This document shows positions 55,359-64,000 of a stretch of 64,000 bases of DNA, piece by piece. Source of the DNA: Prosthecobacter debontii. GTDB lineage: Bacteria; Verrucomicrobiota; Verrucomicrobiia; Verrucomicrobiales; Akkermansiaceae. The position numbers and the translations under genes are program-made. Location: contig CAMAXN010000006.1 in the NCBI GenBank assembly GCA_945862245.1, positions 28,410-92,409 of the forward strand, read 5' to 3'. The number at the start of each line of letters is the position of its first letter. The first letter of the stretch is position 1. Under the pieces are notes generated by a model, which worked only from the letters and a program-made list of their open reading frames with translations, did not search any database and was not told where the DNA came from.

Positions 55359-58300
55359 ATGACCATGAAAAAACTCCTTCTCGCGCTCGTATTCGCTGCC
55401 AGCGCCATCACGGCTTCCTCGCAGGAAACCCTTCCTGAACTCGTCGACAAAGCGCTTCTCGCTATGAAGGCGGAGAAGTGGGAAGAAGCACTTGCCTTGA
55501 ACACCAAAGCCGCAGACTTCGGCAAAAATCCGAAGATGGCGATCTCGCGATACGGGTTGCAGTTCGGAACGATCATTTACCGCAAGGGAATGTGCGAGCT
55601 GAAGCTCAAAAAATACGAAGACGCAATTAAGTCCTTTGAGTCCTGTTACAAGGACTACCCGAACAACAAGGTGGCTGGCGGGGGTAACATTTTCCAGAAG
55701 ATGGCCCTGCTAAAATGGGGCGACGCAGCCCTTGGCCTTGAGGACAATGAGTCGGCGATCACGCAGTGGAAAAAATTCCTCCAGGAGCGCGACAAGGCGA
55801 ATGATAAATATGCCCAGGGCTCATTCCATGTGAACATGGCGATCGCGCACTATCGCCTCGGGAAACTTACCGAAGGTAGCGAGCATCTCGAAACTGCCAT
55901 TGGCAACAAGGACACCTTCCCTACGCCGGATGAAGCCATCGTAGCTGGATTCCAGGCTTTGGTCGAGGCTGCCATCTCAAAGCCCGACGAGCAGGCGCTG
56001 CTCGATTTTATCGCTAAGAATCGCGGTGGCGTGATTGTGGCTCCCTACGCGATGCAGCGTTACTCGAACGTCTTCATGAAGATCGCTGCTGATGCCCTTG
56101 AAGCTGATATGACGAACGCGGCACTTAATCTTTACCAGTTTGTTCCTTCTACAGAGGTAGCCATTGACGATCTCCGCGCTCGCATTCGCGACATGGGCCA
56201 TCTCCCCCGCCTTTCCTCCGGCACGCTCCGCATCGACAAGGAAAACCTCGAGACACAACTCGCTACCTTAGAGGCCGAAATGCGCGGCAGTAAGTCGATG
56301 GAAATGTACAAGCTCGCTGTCATCGCCTTCATTCACGAGACGAATGGCAACGTCCACGGCTCTCATGCGGCGTACCTGCAGCTTGAGAAGTATTATCCCA
56401 AGGCGGAGAAGCGTGAGGACAACCTGTTTCATCTTGTTCGCACCTCTTCGATCATCGGCATCATCGCGAATACCCAGAAATACGGCGAGATATTCCTCGC
56501 GACTTTCCCAGAGTCGAAATACAAGCCGGATGTCCAGAAACTGATGCTCTCCTCCCTGTTCTTCGACGGGAAATACGAAATCTGTATTGAGCTAGCGGGC
56601 AACATCATCGAGAACAAGAAAGCCGCCGAAGGCACGCCCGAGCATGACCTCGCCCTATTCGTCCTAGGCGGCTCCTATTTCTACACCGGCCAATATGACA
56701 AGGCAGCTCCGCTCCTCGAACAGCACGTTGCGAAATATCCTGAGAGCGTCTTTGCGATGTCCGCCTCCTATTTCCAAGCATCCAATGTTTCCCGCCTGCA
56801 GTTTTGGTCAAAGGCAGCTAAGTTGCTCGACGCCTTTCTCGACAAATACAAGGCCGACCCAAACCAATCCTACACCCCACTCGCCCTCTATGACCGGGCC
56901 AACTGCCACTATGCCGAAGAGGAGAATGAGCCCGCGCTTGAGAAGACGGCACGTATCATTAAGGAGTTCCCAGATTCCCCGGTGCTCGACCAAGCCTACA
57001 ACCTCCAAGGCAATGTCTTGCAGGTTCTAGAAAAGCGCGACGAAGCGGAAACCGCCTATCTCAAGGCGATCGAGATCGGTGAAATCCGCCAGAACGACGG
57101 CGTGGTCGGCGAGGCGCTCTATTACCTCACCGCCATGCTCGGCGAGCACAAGAAAGGCGAGGAATATGAACCACGCCTTAAAGATGCCATTCCACACGCC
57201 GACAAGTTCTGGAAAGAATACGCCGATGGCTCACCCTACCGCCCGCAGGTCGCAGTCGCCCAGATGTATGCCATGGAGTCGGTCGACCGCAGCGAGGAGG
57301 CCTTAGCCCGCCTCCAAGAAGTCATTTCCGACATGGCCAAGAACCCCGAGTCTATCGGCCTTGAGGAGGCCATCAATTCTTACACCGAGTTCTACCTAGA
57401 GAAACACAGCGCCGAGGAGCTCAAGGAGCACTATTACAATTTCCCCGGAATTCGCACCAACGACAAGGCTGCTCGCGCCATCCTGCGCATCGCCGTCATC
57501 GCCGTGTTCGAAACGATAACCAAGGACAAGGAAAACCCCGACAAGCAGCGCGCCGCCGAGGCCATGATCGAAGTGCTCTTCCAGCAACTCAAGGCGGACT
57601 TCAAACTCAAGGAGCTTTCCAACTACATCCTCGTGAAGCTTGGCGACTACCTGCGCACAAACACCTCCGCGCCACGTGAGGCGCTCCCTTACTACGACGA
57701 GGCTCTCTCCCGCCCTAATCAGTCTTATATGTTCCAAGCGCTCGGTGGCCGTGCCGACGTTTACGGCCAGTCCTCCCAAGACGCCGACCTCGAAAAGGGC
57801 ATTCAGGATTTCGAGCGTATCTTGGCCGACTCCCAGGAGAAACCGGAACGCGATTTCGCTCTCTACCGCATCATCCAGATCTTGATGAAGAAAGGCGATT
57901 ATGCCAAATGCGCGGATCGTGCCAACGAGTATCTCAATCGTGAAGAAGGCAAATCGCTCGGTTTAGGCGAATACTCACCCCAGGTAGGGCTTTTGCTCGC
58001 CGAGTCGTTTGATAAGCGGAACCTCATAGATGACGCTATCGCCATGTATGTGAAGGTGTTCTCCGCCCACATGGGATTCATCAAGATCTCCGCTCCCGCG
58101 GTCCACAGGTGGATGGAGCTTTCCTACAAGCGCAACAAGGCCTCCACGGGGCCGAATGTCACCTCCGACCGCCAAGGGGCTTATGAGCAGAGCTACCAGT
58201 ATCTTGAACTTACCAGACGCCCCGAGGTCAGGAACAAGATGTCCCCCGATGAAGTCAATCTCTGGGAACGTGTTCAGAAACTCAACGACCAATACGAGGC

Positions 58301-58364
58301 CGATCCAAACGTGAAATCCATGGAAGAAGTCCTCAAGGCAAAGGCGGAGACGGAGGGTCGCTAA
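55359..58364 (+). CDS. Large exported tetratricopeptide-repeat protein
   Basis: The 1001-residue protein has a signal peptide (KKLLLALVFAASAITASSQ) and TPR-like repeats throughout. Examples are KYEDAIKSFESCYKDYPNNK, ESAITQWKKFLQERDKANDKYAQGSFHVNMAIAHYRLGKLTEGSEHLETAIG, KYEICIELAGNIIENKK, GQYDKAAPLLEQHVAKYPES and DEAETAYLKAIEIGEI. It is likely periplasmic, where long TPR superhelices serve as scaffolds. It follows the two ExbD genes and precedes another exported TPR-like gene, as one possible transcript. An ATG 6 bases into the frame gives a start of MKKLLLALVF. Partner proteins are unknown. Confidence 0.88.
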   Translation: MTMKKLLLALVFAASAITASSQETLPELVDKALLAMKAEKWEEALALNTKAADFGKNPKMAISRYGLQFGTIIYRKGMCELKLKKYEDAIKSFESCYKDYPNNKVAGGGNIFQKMALLKWGDAALGLEDNESAITQWKKFLQERDKANDKYAQGSFHVNMAIAHYRLGKLTEGSEHLETAIGNKDTFPTPDEAIVAGFQALVEAAISKPDEQALLDFIAKNRGGVIVAPYAMQRYSNVFMKIAADALEADMTNAALNLYQFVPSTEVAIDDLRARIRDMGHLPRLSSGTLRIDKENLETQLATLEAEMRGSKSMEMYKLAVIAFIHETNGNVHGSHAAYLQLEKYYPKAEKREDNLFHLVRTSSIIGIIANTQKYGEIFLATFPESKYKPDVQKLMLSSLFFDGKYEICIELAGNIIENKKAAEGTPEHDLALFVLGGSYFYTGQYDKAAPLLEQHVAKYPESVFAMSASYFQASNVSRLQFWSKAAKLLDAFLDKYKADPNQSYTPLALYDRANCHYAEEENEPALEKTARIIKEFPDSPVLDQAYNLQGNVLQVLEKRDEAETAYLKAIEIGEIRQNDGVVGEALYYLTAMLGEHKKGEEYEPRLKDAIPHADKFWKEYADGSPYRPQVAVAQMYAMESVDRSEEALARLQEVISDMAKNPESIGLEEAINSYTEFYLEKHSAEELKEHYYNFPGIRTNDKAARAILRIAVIAVFETITKDKENPDKQRAAEAMIEVLFQQLKADFKLKELSNYILVKLGDYLRTNTSAPREALPYYDEALSRPNQSYMFQALGGRADVYGQSSQDADLEKGIQDFERILADSQEKPERDFALYRIIQILMKKGDYAKCADRANEYLNREEGKSLGLGEYSPQVGLLLAESFDKRNLIDDAIAMYVKVFSAHMGFIKISAPAVHRWMELSYKRNKASTGPNVTSDRQGAYEQSYQYLELTRRPEVRNKMSPDEVNLWERVQKLNDQYEADPNVKSMEEVLKAKAETEGR

Positions 58365-58394
58365 CCAATTACGAAATCCAATCCAAGCCATATC

Positions 58395-59306
58395 ATGAAA
58401 TATCTCATTCTCTCGCTACTCCTAGTTACCGCGCTTTCGCCACCCGCCCATTCGCAAGCATTCGAAGCCGAAGCCATCATCTCGAAGCCCGAAGACGGCG
58501 GTACCTTTCGCGCCTGGATTATCGCCGCCAGCAAGACCCAAATCCGCTACAAGACGACCAAGGTCTCCATGGATTTTATCGATGCAAAAACATCGGATTT
58601 CGCCACGATTTTCCTTGTCGAACCGCCCGATTACTCCGCCGCCATAGATTTATACGAAGGTAGGAAATACAAGGAAGCACAGGAGGCTTTCGCCGCAGTT
58701 AAAGAGCGTTGCAAGCCGATGGCTGCAATGCCGGACAATTTCCATACCCTCGCCACCTTCCATGAGATGGAGTGCTTCCGCCACCTCGGCGATTATGAGG
58801 GTCTCGCCACGGTGCTGAAAACCTTCCTCAAGGAGCCTCTTAGCCGTGAGAGCCAGCTCCGCCAGCTTGATCTCTACATCATGTGGGATGCTGTCCGCGT
58901 ACTCGCTTGGGACCGCGTGTTGATCATCGCTTCGGAGAGGGATGAAGAAGTGCTTCCCGGATATCAGCGCGCGCAGGTCGCTTACTGCAAGGCTCTCGCA
59001 CTCGATAATCTCAAGCGCGGTCGCGAGGCGGTGATAGAATACAGTATTTCCATGACCGCGGATTCAGGCAGCTCCGAAATCTTGGCCCAACAGTCCGGCC
59101 TCAAGGCGCTTGGTATTTACCATAAGGATCCGGAAGTCCAAGTAGCCATCCGGAACTGGGGCACGGATGACGAGAATAAGAACTCGCCGGGATATACTCG
59201 CCTCACGGAAGCTGCCGCAATGTCCGTATTCTACGAGAAGTTTCTTTCCCTTGGTAAGCCGCTTCCCACAGAGCTCAAGGATTTTACGAAATACGTCGCA
59301 CCATAG
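58395..59306 (+). CDS. Exported protein with TPR-like helices
   Basis: The 303-residue protein begins with a signal peptide (MKYLILSLLLVTALSPPAHSQ). The next ~70 residues are beta-rich (FRAWIIAASKTQIRYKTTKVSMDFIDAKTSDFATIFL). Then TPR-like helices follow (YEGRKYKEAQEAFAAVKERCK, HEMECFRHLGDYEGLATVLKTFL, ALDNLKRGREAVIEYSISM). The starting beta-rich part resembles regions that bind peptidoglycan or partner proteins in verrucomicrobial TPR proteins, but I assign no function. It follows the large TPR gene by 30 bp and ends the ExbB-ExbD-ExbD-TPR set. Confidence 0.75.
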   Translation: MKYLILSLLLVTALSPPAHSQAFEAEAIISKPEDGGTFRAWIIAASKTQIRYKTTKVSMDFIDAKTSDFATIFLVEPPDYSAAIDLYEGRKYKEAQEAFAAVKERCKPMAAMPDNFHTLATFHEMECFRHLGDYEGLATVLKTFLKEPLSRESQLRQLDLYIMWDAVRVLAWDRVLIIASERDEEVLPGYQRAQVAYCKALALDNLKRGREAVIEYSISMTADSGSSEILAQQSGLKALGIYHKDPEVQVAIRNWGTDDENKNSPGYTRLTEAAAMSVFYEKFLSLGKPLPTELKDFTKYVAP

Positions 59307-59421
59307 TGAGCTTTTGTGAGGATCCGCAGATCATTGCCATGAAAAAATCTAGCGTATTGCTTGCTGCCGGGTACTTGCGTTTGCAATCTCGGATTGGATC
59401 TGTAAATATTCCGCATCTTTA

Positions 59422-61032
59422 ATGCAACGACTGCCACTAATTCTCTCTGCGTGCCTGTTGCTCGTTTGCTGCGATAAGGAAACCCAGGTAGAGAAGGCTA
59501 CCCGTGAGGGCATCCTCCTCATCGGAAACACAGCCGATCCGAAAAGCTTTGATCCGCAGGTGGTAACCGGCGTCCTAGAAAGCAATATCAACCGCGCTCT
59601 ATTCGAGGGCTTGGTCAACTCCCACCCAAGCGAAGATCTCACCGCCATACCCGGCGCTGCGGAGGAGTTCACGCCGGATGAGACCTACACCGTCTGGACA
59701 GCCAAGCTTAGGACGAATGCGAAATGGTCGGATGGCGCGCCGCTCACAGCAGAAGATTTTGCCTTTGCTTACGAGCGCATCCTCACCCCAGATCTCGGCG
59801 CGAAGTATGCGGAGATGCTGTATTTTCTGAAGGGTGCGGAAGATTTTAACAAAGGCAAAAGTAAGGATTTCACCAGCGTCGGCATCAAGATCATTGATCC
59901 CCACCAGTTCACGATCACCTTGCGCGGCCCCACCCCTTATTTCCGAGAAGTCCTGAAGCATCCGACGTGGAATCCGGTACCAAAACACATGGTATTGAAA
60001 TTTGGGAAAATTGGCCAGATCGCCAATTCATGGTCCAAGCCGCATCGCCTTGTTAGCAATGGCCCTTACCGCATGAAGTCCTACCGGCGCAACGACCACA
60101 TTGAGGTCGAAAGAAACCCGCATTACTGGAATGCGAAAAACGTCAAACTCAACGGCGTCCGCTTCCTGCCTATCTCGAATTCCTACACCGAGTCCCGCAT
60201 GTTCCGCGATGGCCAGCTTCACGTCACCTATACCGCCGCGCCGGATGTGGTGGACTACATGAAAAAACACGATCCCGTCTCATTAAGGCAGGAGCCATAT
60301 TTAGGCACCGACTTCTACCGTTTCAACAACACCCGCAAGCCCTTCAAGGATGTGCGTGTCCGCCGCGCCCTGAGCATGGCGATCGACCGCGATGCACTTT
60401 GTAAAAGCGTTTATCGCGGCTACGAGCCAGCCTATGCCATCACTCCGCCCACTGACGAATACACTCCGCCGCGCGGCGTTTTCTTCGACCCCGAGCAGGC
60501 GCGGAAACTCCTCGCCGAAGCGGGCTATCCCGGTGGAAAGGGTTTCCCCCGCATGAAGCTCCTCACTTCTAACCGCGAGGCGACACAACCCGTCGCCGTC
60601 CAGGCGATGTGGAGTAAGGAAATCGGCGTTGAGGTCGAGATCGAGTTCAAGGAATGGACAGCCTATCTCCTCGCCACCCAGACGCTCGATTATGACATCG
60701 CCTTTGGCGGCTGGATCGGCGATTTTATCGATCCTCTTACTTTCCTAGAGATGTGGTCACCTGGCAATGGCAACAACAACACCGGCTGGGACAATCAGGA
60801 TTTCGTCGACAAGCTCAACCAGTCTTTTCAATCCACCGATCCCGCAGCCCGATACGATCTTCTGAAAGAGGCCGAGTCCATCATGCTCTCCGAGGCGCCC
60901 ATCGCACCCATCGCATACCGCGGCAAAAATTACCTACTTCATCCTTCCGTGAAGGGTTGGTATCCACTCCTTCTCGACGGCCATCCCTACGATTCCATCG
61001 AGCTCGTTCCGCAACCACCGAAACGCGAATAA
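59422..61032 (+). CDS. oppA: Peptide ABC transporter substrate-binding lipoprotein (OppA/SBP family 5)
   Basis: This is a periplasmic solute-binding protein anchored by lipid. The lipobox lies at LSAC or LLVC in MQRLPLILSACLLLVCCDKE. Family 5 features are ILLIGNTADPKSFDPQVVTGVLESNINRALFEGLV, RTNAKWSDGAPLTAEDFAFAYERIL, TLRGPTPYFREVLKHP, GPYRMKSYRRNDHIEVERNPHYW, and RALSMAIDRDALCKSVYRGYEPA. These fit OppA, the oligopeptide binder. It is followed 4 bp later by the permease OppB. Codon use and GC are like those of neighbours. Confidence 0.95.
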   Translation: MQRLPLILSACLLLVCCDKETQVEKATREGILLIGNTADPKSFDPQVVTGVLESNINRALFEGLVNSHPSEDLTAIPGAAEEFTPDETYTVWTAKLRTNAKWSDGAPLTAEDFAFAYERILTPDLGAKYAEMLYFLKGAEDFNKGKSKDFTSVGIKIIDPHQFTITLRGPTPYFREVLKHPTWNPVPKHMVLKFGKIGQIANSWSKPHRLVSNGPYRMKSYRRNDHIEVERNPHYWNAKNVKLNGVRFLPISNSYTESRMFRDGQLHVTYTAAPDVVDYMKKHDPVSLRQEPYLGTDFYRFNNTRKPFKDVRVRRALSMAIDRDALCKSVYRGYEPAYAITPPTDEYTPPRGVFFDPEQARKLLAEAGYPGGKGFPRMKLLTSNREATQPVAVQAMWSKEIGVEVEIEFKEWTAYLLATQTLDYDIAFGGWIGDFIDPLTFLEMWSPGNGNNNTGWDNQDFVDKLNQSFQSTDPAARYDLLKEAESIMLSEAPIAPIAYRGKNYLLHPSVKGWYPLLLDGHPYDSIELVPQPPKRE

Positions 61033-61036
61033 GGCC

Positions 61037-61951
61037 ATGCTACGTCTGATCACCTCTCGCATTTTCCAAGGCCTGCTCACACTATTCGTGCTTGTCACCT
61101 TGACCTTTTTCCTCGTTCGAATGATGCCGGGCAGTCCTTATACCGAGGAAAAGGCGATCCCTGCCCACATTCTCGAGCGCATGAAAGCCTACACTGGTCT
61201 CGATAAGCCACTGCCCTTTCAATACGCCCGCTACATGAAGAATCTTGTTTTTCAGCAGGACTTCGGTGAGCTCATCCGCAAGGACGGGGTGAAAGTATCC
61301 GAGGTCATTTCCGATGCCTTCCCCGTTTCTCTTGCCCTCGGCCTCGCCTCGATGGGTATCGCGCTCCTGGTCGGCATCCCCGCTGGAGTGATCGCGGCTG
61401 TGAGAAAAAACACGCCTGCTGACTTCTCCTGCCTTGCCTTCGCCATGGTTGGTATTTGCCTGCCCAGCTTCGTGATAGGTCCACTACTTGCCGTCAGCGC
61501 CGGGCTTTATTTTAATTCGCTCAACGTAGCTGGCTGGTCTTCTCCTACGGACTGGATCATGCCCGCCGTCACGCTCGGCATGATCAACGCCGCCTACCTC
61601 GCAAGGCTCTCACGCGGCGGCATGCTCGACGTGCTCAACCAGGATTACATCCGTACCGCCAAGGCAAAAGGCGTACCTGGGGCTCGTATCATCATCCGCC
61701 ACGCACTGCGCGGCGGCCTGATCCCTGCTATTGCTTTCATCGGCCCAGCCTTCGCGGGCATGATATCTGGCTCCTTCGTGATTGAGACAATCTTCCAGAT
61801 TCCCGGTATGGGCCAGCACTTCGTCAACGCCGCCAACGACCGTGAGTTTTTCCTTATTCAGGGCCTCGTCCTCTTTTACGGCTTTCTCATCGTCGCCGCC
61901 AACCTCCTCGCCGACCTCGCCCAGGTTGCCATCAACCCGAGGATGAGGTAA
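61037..61951 (+). CDS. oppB: Peptide ABC transporter permease (OppB/DppB family)
   Basis: The 304-residue permease has six membrane segments. It has the OppB start RIFQGLLTLFVLVTLTFFLVRMMPGSPYTEE, IALLVGIPAGVIAAVRKNTPADF, TLGMINAAYLARLSRGGMLDVLNQDYIRTAKAKGVPGARIIIRHALRGGLIP (the EAA-type loop that contacts the ATPase), and SGSFVIETIFQIPGMGQHFVNAANDREFFLIQG. It lies 4 bp behind oppA. The expected oppC, oppD and oppF do not follow; an aldehyde dehydrogenase gene does. Confidence 0.95.
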   Translation: MLRLITSRIFQGLLTLFVLVTLTFFLVRMMPGSPYTEEKAIPAHILERMKAYTGLDKPLPFQYARYMKNLVFQQDFGELIRKDGVKVSEVISDAFPVSLALGLASMGIALLVGIPAGVIAAVRKNTPADFSCLAFAMVGICLPSFVIGPLLAVSAGLYFNSLNVAGWSSPTDWIMPAVTLGMINAAYLARLSRGGMLDVLNQDYIRTAKAKGVPGARIIIRHALRGGLIPAIAFIGPAFAGMISGSFVIETIFQIPGMGQHFVNAANDREFFLIQGLVLFYGFLIVAANLLADLAQVAINPRMR

Positions 61952-61999
61952 GCGAGACACGACTTCCCCTTGCACAGCGAATTTCAACCAAGCAAAAAT

Positions 62000-63562
62000 A
62001 TGATAACATCTCTTCTCGGCACTTCATTCATCGGCAACTCACGCTCCAGCGGAACAGAAACCTGCGGCAACGGCATCCAACCCGGCACCGGCGCAGTCCT
62101 TGAGCCGGCCTACATGGCCGCCACTCCTGACGAGGTGGAAAATGCCTTGTCGCTCGCCGCCGCCGCATTTCCTGTTTACTCGCAGCTCCCGGGGAAAACC
62201 CGTGCCGTATTCCTGCGCGCCATCGCGGATGGGATCGAGGCTGTGGTGGAGGATATTGTCGAGCGTGGCCAGCTTGAAACCGCCTTGCCGGAACCGCGCT
62301 TGCGTGGAGAGACCGGTCGCACTGTCGGCCAGCTCCGCATGTTCGCGAAACAGATCGAGGAAGGCTCGTGGGTCGATGCCCGCATCGACCGCGCCCAGCC
62401 GGACCGCAAGCCTTTACCGAAAGCTGATCACCGAGCAATGCTCTGCCCACTCGGCCCCGTGGCCGTTTTCTGCGCCAGCAATTTCCCGCTCGCCTACTCC
62501 GTGGCCGGTGGTGACACCGCCTCCGCTCTGGCTGCCGGTTGTCCGGTCGTTGTGGTCGCCCATTCATCGCATCCCGGTGTGGCAGAAATCGTAGCCAACG
62601 CCGTGATCGCCGCCGCGCAAGCAAACGGCATGCCCGAGGGCGTGTTCTCCGTGCTCTACGGCGGCGGGCGCAAGGTCGGCCAAGCGGTGGTGAAACATCC
62701 CGTGATTCAAGCGGTCGGCTTCACTGGCTCCCGCGCGGGCGGCACTGCTCTGATGGCCACCGCGAACGCTCGTCCGCAGCCCATTCCTGTTTACGCGGAA
62801 ATGAGTTCTGTGAACCCAGTCGTGATTCTTCCCAGTGCGCTCGCGCGTGGAGAAGAAGCACTCGCCGAGGCGTTTTTCGGATCGCTCACGCTCGGCGTCG
62901 GCCAGTTCTGCACGAACCCCGGCCTCGTTTTCCTTCCGGTAAACACTGGGGAAGTTTTCCTCGCGAAACTCAAGTCCCTCATCGAGGCCGGTTCTCCCGG
63001 CATGATGCTCAACGCCGGTATCTGCAAAGCCTTTGCCGATGCCACCTCCAGCTTTGCCACCGCACCGGGCGTGGCGACCCTTGCCCGCTCCACCACCGAA
63101 GCCGGCTCTGGTCAGGGCGCGCCGATGGCCTTCATCGTTTCCGTTGCGGATTTCCTGAAATCCGAAGTGCTGCAAGGCGAGATGTTCGGTCCCGCGACCT
63201 TGATCGTTCGCGGATCTTTACAAGAAATTGAGGCCGCCATCCCGCACCTCGAAGGCCAGCTCACCGCCAGTATCCACTCCACCGTAGAGGAACTCGCCGC
63301 GCATCCCGGCCTCGTCCCCGCGCTGCAGAATCGATCAGGTCGCCTCATTTTCAACGGCTTCCCCACTGGCGTGGAGGTCTGCGATAGCATCGTCCACGGC
63401 GGGCCGTTCCCCGCCACCTCCGATGGACGTAGTACTTCCGTCGGCACCATGGCAATCTTCCGCTTCTGCCGCCCTGTCACATGGCAGAACTTCCCCGAAG
63501 CCGCACTTCCTGCTGAACTACAAGACGCGAATCCACTCGGAATCAAGCGCATGGAGAGCTGA
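62000..63562 (+). CDS. NADP-dependent aldehyde dehydrogenase, alpha-ketoglutaric semialdehyde dehydrogenase type
   Basis: The 520-residue enzyme oxidises an aldehyde to an acid. It is of the long fatty-aldehyde/KGSALDH kind: TGAVLEPAYMAATPDEVENALSLAAAAFPVY, RALRLRGETGRTVGQLRMFA-like RLRGETGRTVGQLRMF, LGPVAVFCASNFPLAYSVAGGDTASALAAGCPVVVVAHSSHPG, VGFTGSRAGGTALM, and GQFCTNPGLVFLP with the catalytic Cys. This group often ends sugar-acid breakdown to 2-oxoglutarate. I chose ATG giving MITSLLGTSF; an upstream GTG-type start gives 10 more residues. It starts 48 bp after oppB. Confidence 0.93.
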   Translation: MITSLLGTSFIGNSRSSGTETCGNGIQPGTGAVLEPAYMAATPDEVENALSLAAAAFPVYSQLPGKTRAVFLRAIADGIEAVVEDIVERGQLETALPEPRLRGETGRTVGQLRMFAKQIEEGSWVDARIDRAQPDRKPLPKADHRAMLCPLGPVAVFCASNFPLAYSVAGGDTASALAAGCPVVVVAHSSHPGVAEIVANAVIAAAQANGMPEGVFSVLYGGGRKVGQAVVKHPVIQAVGFTGSRAGGTALMATANARPQPIPVYAEMSSVNPVVILPSALARGEEALAEAFFGSLTLGVGQFCTNPGLVFLPVNTGEVFLAKLKSLIEAGSPGMMLNAGICKAFADATSSFATAPGVATLARSTTEAGSGQGAPMAFIVSVADFLKSEVLQGEMFGPATLIVRGSLQEIEAAIPHLEGQLTASIHSTVEELAAHPGLVPALQNRSGRLIFNGFPTGVEVCDSIVHGGPFPATSDGRSTSVGTMAIFRFCRPVTWQNFPEAALPAELQDANPLGIKRMES

Positions 63563-63608
63563 TTACGGTAGGCTCATTTTGCCAAGAGGATGGGTCGAAA
63601 AACTTTCA

Positions 63609-63625
63609 TCACTGAAAATCAGTGA
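63609..63625 (+). repeat. Short perfect hairpin after the aldehyde dehydrogenase gene
   Basis: TCACTGA and TCAGTGA form a 7-bp perfect stem with loop AAA, 46 bp after the stop. There is no T tract, so termination is uncertain. Confidence 0.4.
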
Positions 63626-63821
63626 CTCGTGAGATAATTCTCCAAAACACTCCCCAAAGGATCGGAGTCTAAGACATTGCTCTTGGTGGAGCCCGCTAAA
63701 TTTGTTTCTCTGGTTTTAAAGAAACTTAAAATTATTTTGGGGTAATTTCGACCATGCCCCCGTAGATGTCCCACACCGCCTGCTACAGCTGGCCGCAGAA
63801 CAGCAATTTCCGTAACTCCCC

Positions 63822-64000
63822 ATGGGCCTTATCTACCGCAAATCTATCAATCTAGGACCGTTCAGGGTGAACCTGAGCGGCTCTGGCATCGGCTATTCCG
63901 TGGGTGGGCGAGGATTTCGGGTCGGCAAGAGCGCGCGCGGCCGGAACTACACGGCTTTCAGTATCCCCGGCACCGGCGTGGGCTACCGCAGCAGCAGCAA
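63822..64000 (+). CDS. DUF4236 domain protein, 3' end outside window
   Basis: The 59 visible codons start MGLIYRKSINLGPFRVNLSGSGIGYSVGGRGFRVGKSARG and continue NYTAFSIPGTGVGYRSSS. This matches DUF4236 (the RxRKSxxLGPxRxNLSxSGxGxSxG pattern), a short N-terminal domain of unknown function found in many bacterial membrane or exported proteins. Length and any further domains lie outside the window. About 260 bp of intergenic DNA lies upstream. Confidence 0.85.
   Translation, partial: MGLIYRKSINLGPFRVNLSGSGIGYSVGGRGFRVGKSARGRNYTAFSIPGTGVGYRSSS

Overview
This window looks like chromosomal DNA of a free-living member of the Verrucomicrobiota. The evidence is a 51-residue small basic protein of the Chlamydiae/Verrucomicrobia type, a TAT-exported DUF1552 protein, a planctomycete/verrucomicrobial-type membrane cytochrome (DUF2231 + CxxCH + leucine-rich repeats), a MEKHLA protein, and an RpoD with a long Lys/Ala/Pro-rich tail. 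The DNA is moderately GC-rich. Very few start codons have a recognisable Shine-Dalgarno sequence. There is no rRNA operon, CRISPR array, prophage or intact insertion sequence. Two arginine tRNAs are present (anticodons ACG and CCG).

Layout. 1-4.6 kb: polyphosphate cluster, with PPK2 divergent from a Ppx/GppA-like gene and PPK1. 4.8-10.5 kb: small basic protein with a strong terminator, pseudouridine synthase, thioredoxin-fold protein without the usual cysteines, RpoD and LpxA. 10.7-20.6 kb: a truncated glycoside-hydrolase-like remnant, a zinc-ribbon membrane protein, citrate synthase, M16 peptidase, rhomboid protease, a sialate O-acetylesterase-like gene broken by one in-frame TAA, and Hsp33. 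20.9-28.7 kb: CAP-domain protein, free-Met-sulfoxide reductase, OmpA-family protein, HtrA protease, SDR, tRNA-Arg, metallo-hydrolase and a bile-acid/sodium-type symporter. 28.7-42.5 kb: carB, acetyl-CoA synthetase, a small membrane gene split by an in-frame TAG, the DUF2231/cytochrome/LRR protein, superoxide dismutase, RmuC, DUF1552 protein and a fatty-acid desaturase. 42.6-47.2 kb: a GspE/PilC-type secretion operon that carries an intruding HicB antitoxin with a 16-codon hicA stub, followed by a divergent Phd/VapC-like toxin-antitoxin pair. 47.2-53.3 kb: argD, argF, cdd, a perfect parS-like palindrome, mnmG, tRNA-Arg and class II aldolase. 53.4-59.3 kb: an ExbB-ExbD-ExbD-TPR-TPR gene set. 59.4 kb to the end: oppA and oppB without the remaining Opp genes, an aldehyde dehydrogenase, and the start of a DUF4236 protein.

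The observations most worth following are: a perfect parS-type palindrome (GTTCCACGTGGAAC) just upstream of mnmG, which suggests the region lies near the replication origin; a Ppx homologue with altered nucleotide/phosphate-binding motifs sitting between two polyphosphate kinases; the histone-H1-like tail on RpoD; the ExbB/ExbD/ExbD/TPR gene set, which looks like an energised envelope machine without TonB; and several separate gene-decay events (two single in-frame stops, one 5' truncation, one hicA stub). I see no single wholly new defence or mobile system. All functional names come from motif recognition by eye, and no database search was run.
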